A stretch of 64,000 nt of DNA, taken from Amphibalanus amphitrite. Lineage: Eukaryota > Arthropoda > Thecostraca > Balanomorpha > Balanidae. Position numbers and translations under genes: made by a program. The stretch is from contig NW_024883486.1 in assembly GCF_019059575.1 (NCBI RefSeq), positions 1-64,000 on the forward strand, in the 5' to 3' direction. Below the pieces are notes generated by a model, which searched no databases, had not been told where the DNA came from, and was given only the letters and a program-made list of their open reading frames with translations. This document shows positions 11,013-22,719 of the stretch, piece after piece (positions within the stretch are counted from its first letter, which is position 1; every line of letters begins with the position of its first letter).

Positions 11013-11637
11013 GTATGTAACACAGACCGTAACACAAGCCGTAACGCAGGTCGTTACACAGGGCGTAAAATAGATTGAACACAGACCGTAACATAGATCG
11101 AACACAGACCGTAACACTGGCTGCGTACGTGCGGGCACTCGGCCGGCCGGAACTGGGCTGGATCCATTGGGCAATGAACAGGTGCTTTCTGTGACAGCGT
11201 CACCGCTGCAGGTCAGTCAGGGACACACAGACACTGCACCCGGGGCCCTTGTGCATGGTACAGGGCTCGCGGGTTTTAGCGGTAGGTTTTGCACCTAGAA
11301 AATTTAGTGTACTTCAGGCTATATCTTCGTCGTCTTAAGCTTTTAAGTGTTAAAGATGCGATCGACTTGTTGGGTAACAAGCCGGCCATGACAGGGCCTC
11401 CTCTAAGGATTTTTCACTGGGTGGGCAAAATTTTTCGCCGCTCCCCTGCTCAAGGGCAGATCCAGTCACTTGTTTTGGGGTGCAACCATTTTCACCTGCG
11501 ACTGGGGGGGGGGGGCGGGTTAAGGCCTATGTCACTTTCACAGTCAACCAACTGTGCCATTTATAGTTTAACGTTTGTTGTGTGTGATATGGTATTTCGT
11601 GTGTATTTCACCTTATATGTATGCCTATTGTTTACAT

Positions 11638-11897
11638 TAGTGATATCAATAACGGAAAATCAGGATACCGATACCAAACCAAATGCCAACCAAAACCATG
11701 AAAAATACCGAAACCAAACCAACTTGGGAACATGAGGGAAATACCAACTTTTTACCGAATTCGTATCCTCTTATACATTAGCCGGATTCGTAATACCAGC
11801 AAAATACCAACAACATTAGGATCAAAATACCAAATACCAAGTTGGTATCAGTTTGGTATCGGTATACCAAAAAGTTGGTGTCCGATTGACATCTCTA
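11638..11897. mobile_element. 260-bp hAT-like MITE
   Basis: The inverted ends are TAGTGATATCAATAACGG and, from the right, TAGAGATGTCAATCGG. Both continue into a GATACCGATACCAAAC motif. The flanks GTTTACAT and GTCTACAT match at 7 of 8 positions, consistent with an 8-bp duplication. It is non-coding. Confidence 0.7.
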
Positions 11898-12239
11898 GTC
11901 TACATACATTTAAAATTTTAAGAAGACTGCAAAAGTGCAGAGTTAAACTTACTATGATTGCTCCTTGAACCAGAAATCGAATAGGTAGGTGAGGCTCGCT
12001 GCCTCTTTTTAGGAGGCATGGTCAGCTTACTCTTGACGCGTCCTCTTGATCTAAATACGGCTTTTATTGACCTTAATCTACTTGTAATACATCCTTGGCC
12101 TTGTAGCGCGCTACCCTGCTGGTCCATGCCGGTCTTTGAGGGTCCCACACTGACCTCTGAGGCCCCATGCTGGCCTGTAAAGGCCCATATTAGCCTCTGA
12201 GGGCCCCGCACTGGATTCTGAAGACCCGATGCCGGCCTT

Positions 12240-13810
12240 TAACCATCCCCTGTATTGGTGTTTTTCCAGCCGCGAACGTAGGTACTCGTATAGGGGGGGG
12301 GGGGGGGGCGTTGGACCTCCCTTGCCGTTTCGCCCCTGATCGAGCTAGAGCTTCGCGGAAAAAAAAACAAGCGTGCTGCCCGTGACGAGAGGAAGCCGAT
12401 GATACCCAATTTTAACCCTCGCCGGCACAGGCCATTGCGTCCTTCGGCGGCACGATCCCCCTTCCCTCGCGTTTGGCCCCTGATCAAGCTAGAGCTTCAC
12501 GGAAAAAACGAGCGTGTTGCCCGTTACGAGAGGAAGCCGATGATACCCAATTTTAAGGTCCTAGGTTTGTTTGTTTGTTTGTTTATTCAGTATATTGCCA
12601 ACGGGATAAGGCCTCCCACTAAAAGGCAAAGTCATCCGTATAAAACAATAAATACAAGTCGTAAACAGGATATTACACCACACGCATGATCACACTTTTC
12701 ATCACCACGGACCTACTGTCATGAAAAAGGTCAACATGGGGACATCGAGCTATAAAATCATTGGCAAGTCGGGGCAGTCGGCAAAACATCCCGTTCTTGA
12801 CTGAATTTACCCTGGCGACAGGTTCGAAGAAGCTGGCCCGGTAGCGAGTAGTTCTTGATGGCACACGAATGGAAAAACAACTTTAAAGGTACATGGAGTC
12901 ACATCTGCTTTTAATAATACTATATAACAGAGTAATGTCATGCTGTAGCCTGCGAGATGTGAGTGATGGCAGCTTAAACAGCGCTAGCAGTCCGTCATAT
13001 GAGAGGTCAGATGACATCCTTCTGTTCGCAGTGCGGTGAACAAGCCATAACAGGAACTTATGTTGTACACGCTCTATCCTGTCCAGATGTGTTTTTGCCG
13101 CGCCTGACCAGATCTGGGATCCAAATTCTGAGACAGAACGGACGTTAGCAAAGTATGCGGCCATGACGGCCCCTTCGTTCAACTGCCCATTCTTTCCATG
13201 ACAAAACTGAAACGATTGCATGAGCACACCCAAAGCACGGCGAGCCTTAGAAACGATGAAATCGACGTGTGCGTTGAAGGACAGTTTGCTGTCTAAACTC
13301 TAAAAGCACACCAAGGTCGCGCATTGTGTCTACTTTTTCTAAAACTGTTCCATCGACGGTGTATACATATCGCACAGGGTTTCGTTTAAGCGTGACCGAC
13401 ATGGTTTTGCACTTTGATGCATTAAGAGACAGTTTCCATGTTTCGGCCCAATCTGAGATACGGTTCAGGTCATCCTGGAGAAGGATGCAGTCGTTGTGCG
13501 ACCGCACATGTCTAGGTCATCGGGTGACCTTCCAGGTCAGGTCAATGACCCGAAAACCGGGAAAATCGGGACCTGTTAGAAAGTCGTAAAGTGTGGCTGT
13601 TATGTGGTTTTCCGGGGTGCTGATCACGAATATCGTGTTAGTTTTGATCAGAGATGTGATGTCTTTAAGCATTTAGACCAGGTCGGGTCAGGTCAGGTCA
13701 GGTCAACCGGTAGGGGTTGTGACGTGTATTCGTAATACGTGTCAACCGCCTCTGACAGCTTCGTAACATGTTACGAAGGCACCAAAACTACTTCGTAAAT
13801 GTTCAAATGG
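12240..13810. repeat. Dispersed repeat family X, copy 1 (split by LINE)
   Basis: It shares a string of motifs with 28129-28620: TATTGGTGTTTT, AGAGCTTCACGGAAAAA, GGTCCTAGGTCAT, GGTCAGGTCAATGACCC, AAAATCGGGACCTG, GGTCAGGTCAGGTCAGGTCA and ACTACTTCGTAA. Inside is a directly repeated block of about 140-bp spacing (AAGCTAGAGCTTC...ACGAGAGGAAGCCGATGATA) at about 12339 and 12486. A minus-strand LINE sits between the shared motifs. There is no coding sequence of its own. Confidence 0.65.
12567..13511 (-). pseudogene. 5'-truncated LINE fragment (RT C-terminal part)
   Basis: Minus-strand frames at 13247-13507 (LQDDLNRISDWAETWKLSLN, KCKTMSVTLKRNP, then DLGVLL) and 12883-13233 (ANVRSVSEFGSQIW, RIERVQHKFL) are the thumb and post-RT region of a CR1/Jockey-like LINE, split by a frameshift. 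The 3' tail is (AAAC)n, seen as GTTTGTTT on the plus strand. CTAGGT at 12561-12566 and 13512-13517 is a likely short target duplication, and the related repeat at about 28282 shows the unoccupied site. Confidence 0.8.
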
Positions 13811-13984
13811 TTGTTAAATTCGAATTCAGCTAAAAAACTAGCCTAGAACATGAAAAACTCGAAAAAGTGAACCGAGGTCACCCGAGGTCACCAAAGGTCA
13901 GTGACGTGACCTGACCTTCAGGTGACCTTGACACCCACCCTTATGTACACTGTAAACCAAATGTACAAGTTGGCTCCTTGTTAC

Positions 13985-14250
13985 AAGTTTGGTTCCAATT
14001 CGCATAGGCGTCACCTTGTCGATACCTTGTCGATTCACCAACCACAGGCTTGTTTGCCAACAAACTAACGGTTTGTCTACAAGTTTGGTTCCAATTCGCA
14101 TAGGCGTCACCTTGTCGATACCTTGTCGATTCACCAACCCCAGGCTTGTTGGCCAACAAACTAACAGTTTGTCTACAAGTTTGGTTCCAATTCGCATAGG
14201 CGTCACCTTGTTGAGTACTAGTTTGGGCCTTGTGGACCTACCAACTTCTG
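13985..14250 (+). repeat. 96-bp tandem repeat, about 2.7 copies
   Basis: GGTTCCAATTCGCATAGGCG recurs at about 13991, 14087 and 14183. Each unit also contains CCTTGTCGATTCACCAAC and a CAACAAACTAAC block. The repeat creates open frames that are not genes. Confidence 0.85.
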
Positions 14251-14454
14251 GATAGGCATAGTCGTTTCCTTGTCGGTTCACCAACCCCTGGTTTGTTGAT
14301 GAACTAGCCTTTGACTGGGCATTGCTAGCTTACGAATTGTCAACAAGTAAGTGTACTAACGCTCTGTTCGAACTTGTTCTTCCTTACAATCGCTTTGTTT
14401 GCGTTGATAACCTTAAGAACTTACGATTCGCGTTCCTTTTCAATTGCCACGATA

Positions 14455-14880
14455 CTGAATCAGGAAATATTTTCGATACGGACAGGTTATTTTTTGGCTG
14501 CAAGTGGTGCACAAAACCATGACTGGCATCAGTTATTGCTCAAAGGCTTGCGCTGACAAGAAACGAAAAACTGATGGGTTATATAATCAATGAATGCATA
14601 CACCACATCCATTCGGAAGTTTCTGGAATCATTAGTATTTATTACGGTCACGTAATTAATACTATTGACTGGAGACAATTCCGAGTGCATACCTATTTTC
14701 GAATGGATGTGGTAAATGCATGAGGTAGGTATACCCAGTAGGTATACCTATCGTGCACCGTCAGCATATAAGTCTTTGAAGCAAGAACTGCTGCGTATGT
14801 GGAAGAACATGGTTTTGTGCACCGCATCAAGCCAGAAGTATAACATGCCCGTGTGACGAATATTTCCTGAACATTAAGCA
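14455..14880. repeat. About 430-bp imperfect palindrome
   Basis: Left-half motifs reappear in reverse complement at matching distances from a centre near 14650-14665: CAGGAAATATT (about 14461) with about 14862, GGTGCACAAAACCATG (about 14505) with about 14812, and ACCACATCCATTCG (about 14601) with about 14699. The centre (14634-14662) is itself nearly palindromic, TATTACGGTCACGTAAT. It would fold into one long hairpin. Confidence 0.8.
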
Positions 14881-16037
14881 TAACAATCATGCAGTTGCAC
14901 GATCACGCTGATAATTCGAATAAATCATGATCGCCAACCAGATTAGCTTTTACAGCCCATATATGTCCATCAGGTTAAAAATACAAAGAGTTGAATTAAA
15001 GGCAAATAAATGTATTTAAATATAAAAAACACCGACCGCAAAACATCTGCTCACATGTGCATGCACACTGCACAGGTCTGGCCCACTTACATTGCGCGCG
15101 CAGGGGAAGGGAGGCGTCTCGACCGCGGGTATAGGCACGATTAGTGCGTCCCGCAGGCCAGAGGGAGCCTCACTCATAGCACGAAAACCACAGTTCACAG
15201 ATTTCACTTTTTACTGCACAAATGCTGGAACAGCCCTCGTCGCTGCTCCAGGCTGCACGGCGGCCGCGCGACAACTGCTGGTTTGAAACCGCCGCGCCGG
15301 GGCCCGCTAACGGCGGGCGGCGACCACTGATTGGTCCGCCAAGTCTGACGTCAGGCGCAGCTGACCATGTGTATGCTGACCAGCTGACCAGTACAAGTTA
15401 GGCGGCAACAGGTTTCCAAAACTGGTTAAGAAACAAACGTTGAAACAAATGTAGAGTTGGTCTGGATGCTGAGAAGTTGGTGTGCATAGTAACTATTGAC
15501 TCGTAGTCGTCACCTGACAAGCAATGCACCAGACAACGGCTTGTTTAAAAAGTATCAGTTAGTAAACATACCAAGAGATGATTGGTTATATTACACAAGA
15601 CTTGTCAATTTGGTTTACAGTGTATGGGAGCAACATCAAATCACATGTTTGAACGTTTGAAATCACGAAAAGCTTGCAAACGCGAGCCGACATACGCCGA
15701 ATCGCGATTTCGGCCAAACATGGTCACGGAAAAGAGGTCACAGGTCGCGAGTTATTCGCAAAAAATCGAGGTGGGTCCTTTCGACTCCCCCCTATACGGG
15801 CGAGGGTTACCCCCGAGTTGCTGGGGGGGGGGCGTTCAACGCCCCCACTTTTTTCGCTGGACCATAGCAAAAAAAAAAAAAAACGGCGCGCCGCAGGCGC
15901 GCCAAATTTTGGGTACCTGTAGGGAATTGATTGACGTTTATTGTGACAAAATTTCAAAAAAAATCGTCTGGAAAATTTTTGAGATATCGAGGTTTCAGTG
16001 ACGTCATGATTTCTTGGTGTTCGACCAAAAACTTTAT

Positions 16038-16245
16038 GGGTGGAGACTTCCACTGGCGTCCAACTGGCGTCTAACTGAGCAGACGTCCAAGTTGGCGTCT
16101 AACTTGGCGTCTAACTGTTGGACGGAGACTTCCAAGCCAGACGCGTCTAAATTTAGCTGTCGCCAGATAGACACAGCCGCCGTTCAGCTAGACGCGTCTA
16201 TGACTTAGACGCGTCTAGCTAGACGCGAAATGGAAGTCTCCACCC
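16038..16245. mobile_element. About 208-bp MITE with AGACGCGTCTA motifs
   Basis: The inverted ends are GGGTGGAGACTTCCA and TGGAAGTCTCCACCC, with TA near both borders. The interior repeats TGGCGTCTAACT and the palindrome AGACGCGTCT. It is non-coding. Confidence 0.7.
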
Positions 16246-17074
16246 TATGTGTTCAAAAAATCATAAAAAATCACAGAATAGACATACAGACATGCCGCCA
16301 TTAGACTGACAATACCATGAACAATCAAATGGCTATCTTCGATTATTGATTATCGTTCCTCATTTTCCAAAATCTTGAACTGAATCTTGGCAATTTCTCA
16401 TGACTACTTCACGACCATGATACATGCATTTCTTAAATTGAACTTTTTGAGCCAAACACGTACACATATGATAAAATGAATGTCACCATCGTGTTCTACG
16501 CCCCAAATTACCCATAAAACATGTGTCACAGGCTGCGAATATCAGTTTTGATTTTCGGGGATATGTGCCTACCCGGTTGACCTGACCTTGACCCTGACCT
16601 ATGCTTGACTGACCCCTACATGGAGCTGTCACTCTTGTAGGCCTTATATGATGGATTGTGCACCGTTTTGACAGAGTTTATGACGAGAGGCGCCCATTGT
16701 GAAGTCCCGAAGTCCATGCTACTGAAAGTCTGATTTCAGGTGTTTGACGTGACCTTGACCCGACCTCTGACCTCAAAATTCAACTTAAAAGTACTCATCT
16801 GAAGCGTCTCGTCGCGTTCTTTCGTTTGCCGCCTCGTTCGTTTCGCTGCGCATATTGGTTCTCGAGTTATCGGCTGAGGGCGTTTAACGCCCCCCCCCCC
16901 CCCCCCAGCAAACGGTGGGTGGCGAAATACCCCAGCAACTGCCGGGTTAAGGACCTGCATCGGCTCTGAGGGCTCAACTTGGCCTTTTCTGGACTCTGGG
17001 GTCCAACACCAGCCCAAGCCTGTCTTTTAGGGTGGATGGGACCCTGAGGGTCCCATCCTTGCCTCAAGGACCCG

Positions 17075-17560
17075 CATTAGCCTTTGAGAGCCTCAAAGGC
17101 TAAAGCCGGCCTCTGATGGCCTCAAACTGCCATTTTCAGGCCCTGTACTGGTCTCTGAGGGCCTTAAACTGGCCTCTGAGGGCACAAACCGACCTTTAAA
17201 GGTCCCACACCGGTTTCTGATGGCCCATTTTCTGCCTCTGAGATCCAAGACTGACCCTTTTGTGCCTCTGAGGGCCCCGTACTGGCTTCTGAAGGATCGA
17301 TGCCGGTCTCTGAGGACCAATGTCAGTCTTATAAGGGCCTCACACTGACATTTGAGGCCCACATTAACCTCTGATGGCTCCAAATTGAGGCCCTATTTAG
17401 TCCCCAATCAGCCTATAAGGTCTCTGATGGCCCTATTTTGTTGTGTGGCTGGGGACCCATGGCTTACACCCTTAGGCGTCACGCACTGGCCTCTGAGAGC
17501 CCACATCGGCCTCTGGGGTTCCATACGGGCCTTTGAGGCCGCTATGGCCATGGGCCCCTT
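17075..17560. repeat. Degenerate GGCCTCTGAGGGCC minisatellite
   Basis: Units of roughly 30-33 bp built around GGCCTCTGAGGGCC recur many times with substitutions. Similar sequence is present at about 12140-12235 and 5770-6340. It is followed by a C run near 17572 and the right end of the hAT-type element. Confidence 0.7.
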
Positions 17561-18094
17561 AAGCTAGCACCGCCCCCCCCCCCCCTCCGAGAGTTGGCAA
17601 AGTTGCCAAGTTGCCCCCACCCCCAAACGCCAAGTCTGCTACCGCCCCTGCATTCAGATGCATCCATTGTAAAAAAAAAAAATAACCTGCACTGCAGTGA
17701 TTGGGGGCTGGGGCACTGGCTGCTAGCAAGTTTTTTTCCGGGAAACGGAAGTGGTAGTTCCTACCGGACGTCTGACCGGACCTTTATTTTTGCATTTGCT
17801 TCTGGGTGGGCAAATCGACGCCACTGGGTGGGCAATTGTGGTGACTGGGTAGGCATTTGCCCACCCAATGGGTATGTTAGAGGAGGCCTTGGGCCATGAT
17901 CGTGTAAAATGGCTTCATTTCAGAGCATTTTCGGTGCATTTATTAGGGTCATGTTACTCCAACGGGGTTGCGTTGTCGGCACAGTCCTGTCTGGTCTGTG
18001 TGCTGCGGCGATGCTCTGCCATCCGGTGACCCAACGCCACTGTCCGCTGACCGAGTGTCGGCTCTCTGCTGACCGTGTAACGTCTGTCCGTCAG

Positions 18095-18216
18095 GGTGGT
18101 GGCCGTGAACGCCTGTCGGACGGCGCCGGAGGGCAGCGCCGGCCGGCTGCTGTCACTGCTGGACCAGCTGCGGCTGCCGGACGCCGGAGCGCTGCCCGAC
18201 TGGGGTCTACATCCTG
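18095..18216 (+). pseudogene. IQGAP-like exon C, copy 3
   Basis: It is open with intact borders. The segment that should hold exon B is missing: monomer sequence jumps from GGCTTCAT (about 17917) to CAGAGCATTTTCGG (about 17921). Confidence 0.7.
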
Positions 18217-18900
18217 GTATGTTACTGGGAGCGGCACGGTGTGTGTTGGGTGCTTCTGACTGTCAGTTGTAGTAACTGTTAGTTCCTCTACTGGCCACCA
18301 GGTGAAAAGCGTATTAGCTGTACAGCAATGTAGAGTTGCTTCAGCTTTGGCGTAAACTTTCTCCTCTTCCGCTCACCATTCACCACCAGAGTCAGCAGCG
18401 TCTCGGCTGGCGGTCCAGTCAGTCAGAGCGAGTGTCTTCACTCGCCACAGCGGGCCGGACCCATTACAGGGCAGCAGAGTTATCAGTTACCAAGCCTTGG
18501 CCTATAAAGAAAACCAGGAAATAGTAGCAATTGCATATATGTAATGATTCTACTCTATTACGTTTGAGCTAGCGAAGCGTATTCCTGTAACGTTTTTAAT
18601 AGGCTTGTAAGTCAGCAACCGCTGGGCTGATTGACCTGCGTTACTCTTTGTTGCGCGTAATCCTATACCTTCCATCTCGTTATTGACTACAACTGATGTA
18701 TCTTGGTGAGTTATTGACTACAACTGATGTATCATGGTGAGCGTCGTGACACGTGCGACGTGAAGGGCCAAGAGTGTTCGTTATTCTGCTGCAGTAGCGA
18801 TTTTGGGTTTCTCATATATCTTGAACCCTGAACTGCCACGCCGATTGCGCTCAAATTTGGTACACTGTTTGGAACTGGTTGATAGGGATGTGTTTTTTAT

Positions 18901-19583
18901 AACTCGCATGTGTTTTTCTTTAGCGCGGAGAAAAAAGTAGGGATTGTTAGGGTTAAGCAGGGACTCACCGATGTTAGATCCCTCTCTGGGTCTTTTCATA
19001 GGGGGTCACGGTCCTGACCCGAGATAGCTGAGCTGTGTCGCAGCCCTGACCTCAGACAGCTGAGCTGTGCACGCCGTCGGCTCGGCCGTCAGTCGCCACA
19101 GCCGCTGACGCCAGTGTCCAAACAGCTCCCAACAATATCCGGCCCCGCGGGAGTGATCACCGGAACGGGCTGCATGGTACAGGACGGGCTGGGAACACGT
19201 CAACTCCAGCATGACGTGTTCCCAGTGTACCTGCATGTAGTTTCTTTATTCCTCAGCAGTTGTCATCCCCTTGGCGTTAGTGTTTCGCGTCCCTCCGTTG
19301 ATCACTCCCGCCTCTGATGGCTTATCCTGCTATACAGGGCCGGATATTGTTTGGAGCTGTTTGGACACTGGCGTCAGCGGCTGTGGCGACTGACGGCCGA
19401 GCCGACGGCGTGCACAGCTCAGCTGTCTGAGCCCTGAGGTCAGGGCTGCGACACAGCTCAGCTATCTCGGGTCAGGACCGTGACCTATGAAAGGACCCAG
19501 AGAGGGATCTAACATCGGTGACTCCCTGCTTAACCCTAACAATCCCCACTTTTTTGTCCGCGATATAAAAAACACATGCGGTT
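18901..19583. repeat. Foldback repeat, copy 4
   Basis: The left arm is 18901-19159, the loop with hairpin (about 19191-19223) follows, and the right arm is 19299-19583. Uninterrupted. Confidence 0.9.
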
Positions 19584-19847
19584 AGGCTACCTGTGTCGAA
19601 TTAATTAAAGTTTATTATGTCAAAGTTTCAAAACATCAATCCGGTCTGCATGTCTGACTGCTCGCAGAACGGTTCTAGAGGCAGTGTCAGCGCGCGCGGA
19701 ACGGTCCTCAGATGTGTCCACTTTCAAGCGCGGAACGGTCCTACTGCGCCACCTGACTCCTCTCCCTCTCCCCTCCCCCCTGTCCGCTGGTCTATGTCAG
19801 ACACCAGTATACCACTGACCTCCCCTACCCTCCCCTGACCTTCTCAG

Positions 19848-19982
19848 GTGCCAGCTGAGACGCTGGTCGGCCTACAGAACCTGCTCGTTCACCTGCGGGA
19901 CGTCTCGGCAGAGAACGCGCACGTCTACCAGTACCGACTCTGGGACGCTAGGAGGGTCAAGGTGGAGACCGCCCAGAACAGG
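19848..19982 (+). pseudogene. IQGAP-like exon A, copy 4
   Basis: It is open, with one substitution giving DARRVKVE for DAKRVKVE. Splice borders are intact. Confidence 0.7.
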
Positions 19983-20789
19983 GTATGTAACACGACCGTA
20001 ACACAAGCCGTAACGCAGGTCGTTACACAGGGCGTAAAATAGATTGAACACAGACCGTAACATAGATCGAACACAGACCGTAACACTGGCTGCGTACGTG
20101 CGGGCACTCGGCCGGCCGGAACTGGGCTGGATCCATTGGGCAATGAACAGGTGCTTTCTGTGACAGCGTCACCGCTGCAGGTCAGTCAGGGACACACAGA
20201 CACTGCACCCGGCGCCCTTGTGCAATTGCATGGTACAGGGCTCGCGGGTTTTAGCGGTAGGTTTTGCACCTAGAAAATTAAGCCGGGGGGATCCAGGGCG
20301 TCGCAAGTCCATCTACGACACGTCGCAAGTTACGACACATGTTCCGTCGCAAGTTGTGTCGTAGCGAAAAAGGAGGGATGTTGAGGAAAGAGGGGTTTGT
20401 CGGAGGATACGACAGAACGTAGCTGCGACAAGGTTTAAATACCCGCTTTACTCGAGAATTTAAAAGGCTACACGATCAGCTGATCCCGTAGTAAGCGTCA
20501 GTAAGGTCGAAAACTCTATCAAGCATAAAGGAACATTCGTCCTTCTGGTTTGCGAGCTTATGAGACAGCCAGTTCAAGGCTCAAGCATGTTCTCTGATTC
20601 TGAAGCTTTGTCTCAACTGGGTGACTTGTGGTTGCTAACGCTCACGTGAGTTTCCATGAATTTTGGGATCGATCACAAGAGATTCGTGGCGCTATAGGGC
20701 ATCTAGAAGCGATGCTTTAGAAGAAATGAGTTAAGAGAGTATGAGGTCACAGAGAGTTAGTAGAGTTGGAGATTGAGGTCACAATTGGA

Positions 20790-21085
20790 AGTTACAGAGG
20801 TCATCTGGGACACTTCAGGTCACGGAGGTCAACTTGGGGTCATCACAGAGCTCAATTGGAGACCACGGAAGTAATCTGAGATACGTCAGGTCACAGAAGG
20901 CAACTTGGGGGCACGTCAGGTTACAGAGGTCAACTCGGGGTCATCACAGAGCTCAATTGGGGGTCATCTGGGACACGCCAGGTCACAGAGGTCAGCTTGA
21001 GGTCATCAAAGAGCTCAATTGGAGGTCACGGAGGTCATCTGGGACACATCAAGTCACAGAGGTCAACTTGGGGTCATCACCATAG
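20790..21085 (+). repeat. AGGTCA-rich satellite, block 1
   Basis: Copies of about 70-90 bp read, with variation, GGTCATCACAGAGCTCAATT, GGAGGTCATCTGGGACAC and CAGGTCACAGAGGTCAACTT. It has the same unit and orientation as block 2 at 22720-23450. Confidence 0.85.
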
Positions 21086-21103
21086 GTGTAGCAACGTATC
21101 TCT

Positions 21104-21165
21104 TTGGTGAAGGATACCTTTCACCAAAGTTTCAGATTGGTGAAGGATCCTTCACCGATCTTGGA
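21104..21165. repeat. Paired palindromes around GGTGAAGGATCCTTCACC
   Basis: TTTGGTGAAGGATACCTTTCACCAAA-type and GGTGAAGGATCCTTCACC palindromes follow one another within 60 bp at the right edge of satellite block 1. Confidence 0.7.
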
Positions 21166-21238
21166 CAATGCAAGGGAGGGTCTTCACCTACCTATGCTTA
21201 GAACTACTGGATTCGACGGTTGATCAAATGTCTGTTTT

Positions 21239-22431
21239 TTAACCCGCGCCCGGCTGGGGGTCCTGGATTTCCACGCCCTGCTGGGGGGGGGGTGTTTTAA
21301 CACCCCCCCCCCTTCTAACTCGGCTCCTGGGCCACGTAGCGATACGCAGAAGGCGGCGTTCGAAAGAGCGCCAAAAATAATGACGAAATCACTTCGGTCA
21401 CTTTTTTGGTCAGGTCAAAGGTCAGGTCACCAGAGGTCATTGAAGGCAAAATTTCGCCGATTTCCAGGTCGAATGTCGACAATTTCCAAGAAGCCAACGC
21501 ATAGCTCGGGAACCAATAGAGCTACAGCGCCACGGAAAAGCGCATTCGATAGCCCTATTAACGCCCTTTCTGAGTGATTCTCTCAGATTTGACCTAACGT
21601 CAACGGTTTTGCCTGCAGGGGGCAAAAACTGCAAAAATAGCCGATTTTTTCGGAAACAGTTTTTCTGCAATAACTTTTGACTCAAGCCTTGTACGAGCTT
21701 ATTTTCACCGGCATCGAGTTCCTCTCGTCAAGACGCATCGAATGAACTATAACTTAACCTTGAAAGGTCAACTTGAAAATTTGACCTCAGGTCAAGGTCA
21801 TGACCTGACCGGACATTGTCATGTTGCATATTAGTGGATCTGTATCGTCGAGCTGAACATATATAAGGCGTTTTCATCGCTCTAGCATGCCTCTTTCAAA
21901 AGTTAGTCGCAAAAAACTGCTAGACACCATTCGTGACCTGAGATGACCTTAGGGGCATAAACAGGGGTCACGGGTGCCGTTTTCATGTTCAGTGTGTCAA
22001 AGTTACTTGTAATTTAGTGTTTGAGAGTGTTTAGAATGACTTTCGTCCGAAAAAGACGGTTTTGAATTTTCTCCCATTGACTTATAATACCTAGAGAGGT
22101 CGCAAAATTGACCCGACCTTAGGGCACCGATATGAAAATTCCGAATTTTGTACATACTGTTGCACTTATCAATTGCTGAAAGCTTCAAAGCGATCCGTCA
22201 CTTGGTGTAGCTATGGCATACATTGAAACATTTTATGATGTGTTTATGAGGTGAGGTCACTTGTAGCGACCTGGTGACCTGACCTTGAAGGACCCTGGTC
22301 TGAAATTTTCACAAAATGTATAAAATTGATAGATGATAAGGTGCCGCCGTTTTTCAGATATCCGCGAAAAACCGCAGGGGGGATGGGTGTTCAAAAACCT
22401 CCCCCCCCCCTCCCAGCAGGGCGCGGGTTAA
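21239..22431. mobile_element. TTAA-flanked TIR element (piggyBac-like ends), copy 1
   Basis: It is flanked by TTAA at both ends, with inverted termini CCCGCGCCC(G/T)GCTGGGGG. A TTAA target and CCC start are typical of piggyBac; Kolobok elements also use TTAA. About 1.19 kb, non-coding. Near the left end a G run, TGTTTTAACA and a C run form a hairpin (21283-21312). Confidence 0.7.
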
Positions 22432-22719
22432 CACACGTTGACCATTTGCCCCAGTAGTCAAAATTCCTTAGCCGAGGCCCTGATTTACATCTTGCTGTCA
22501 TGGCAAGATGCACAATTCAGTTTTAGGCAGGCATTAAAAATTTGACGTTAATGGGATGATAAGGGCGTAAGATATCTGCGAAAAACAAGGGGTTGGCGAA
22601 ATTCGCCCCCCCCCCCCCCCCGCTTGCACTGTGCGTGTTGGTTGGCACGGTCCTGTCCCTTTTCATAAGGTTCAGGTGGCATCCTTCACCAATATTTTTG
22701 GCGCTCCTACACCCATGGT

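Larger units (their letters stand above)
13948..15622. mobile_element. TA-flanked TIR element, Tc1/mariner-like ends
   Basis: The left end CACTGTAAACCAAATGTAC and the right end read inward, CACTGTAAACCAAATTGAC, are inverted, each preceded by TA. TA duplication suggests a Tc1/mariner-type insertion. The interior has a 96-bp tandem repeat and a long palindrome but no transposase. Confidence 0.55.
11392..17891. mobile_element. 6.5-kb hAT-type element, 8-bp target duplication, nested insertions
   Basis: It is flanked by GGCCATGA at 11384-11391 and 17892-17899. The empty site is intact at about 3335, 8491 and 51515. The termini are inverted: CAGGGCCTCCTCTAA on the left and CAAGGCCTCCTCTAA from the right, followed on both sides by a GGGTGGGCAAA motif. 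The 8-bp duplication and CAGGG-type end support hAT. No transposase was seen, so it is non-autonomous and enlarged by nested elements listed separately. Stretches 15623-16037 and 16246-17074 show only simple sequence, including a run of 17 C at about 16890-16906. Confidence 0.85.

Noticed and set aside
14374..14890. Small open frames of 60-66 codons in the palindrome region
   Set aside because: They have no homology I recognise, AT-rich random composition, and overlap a non-coding palindrome.
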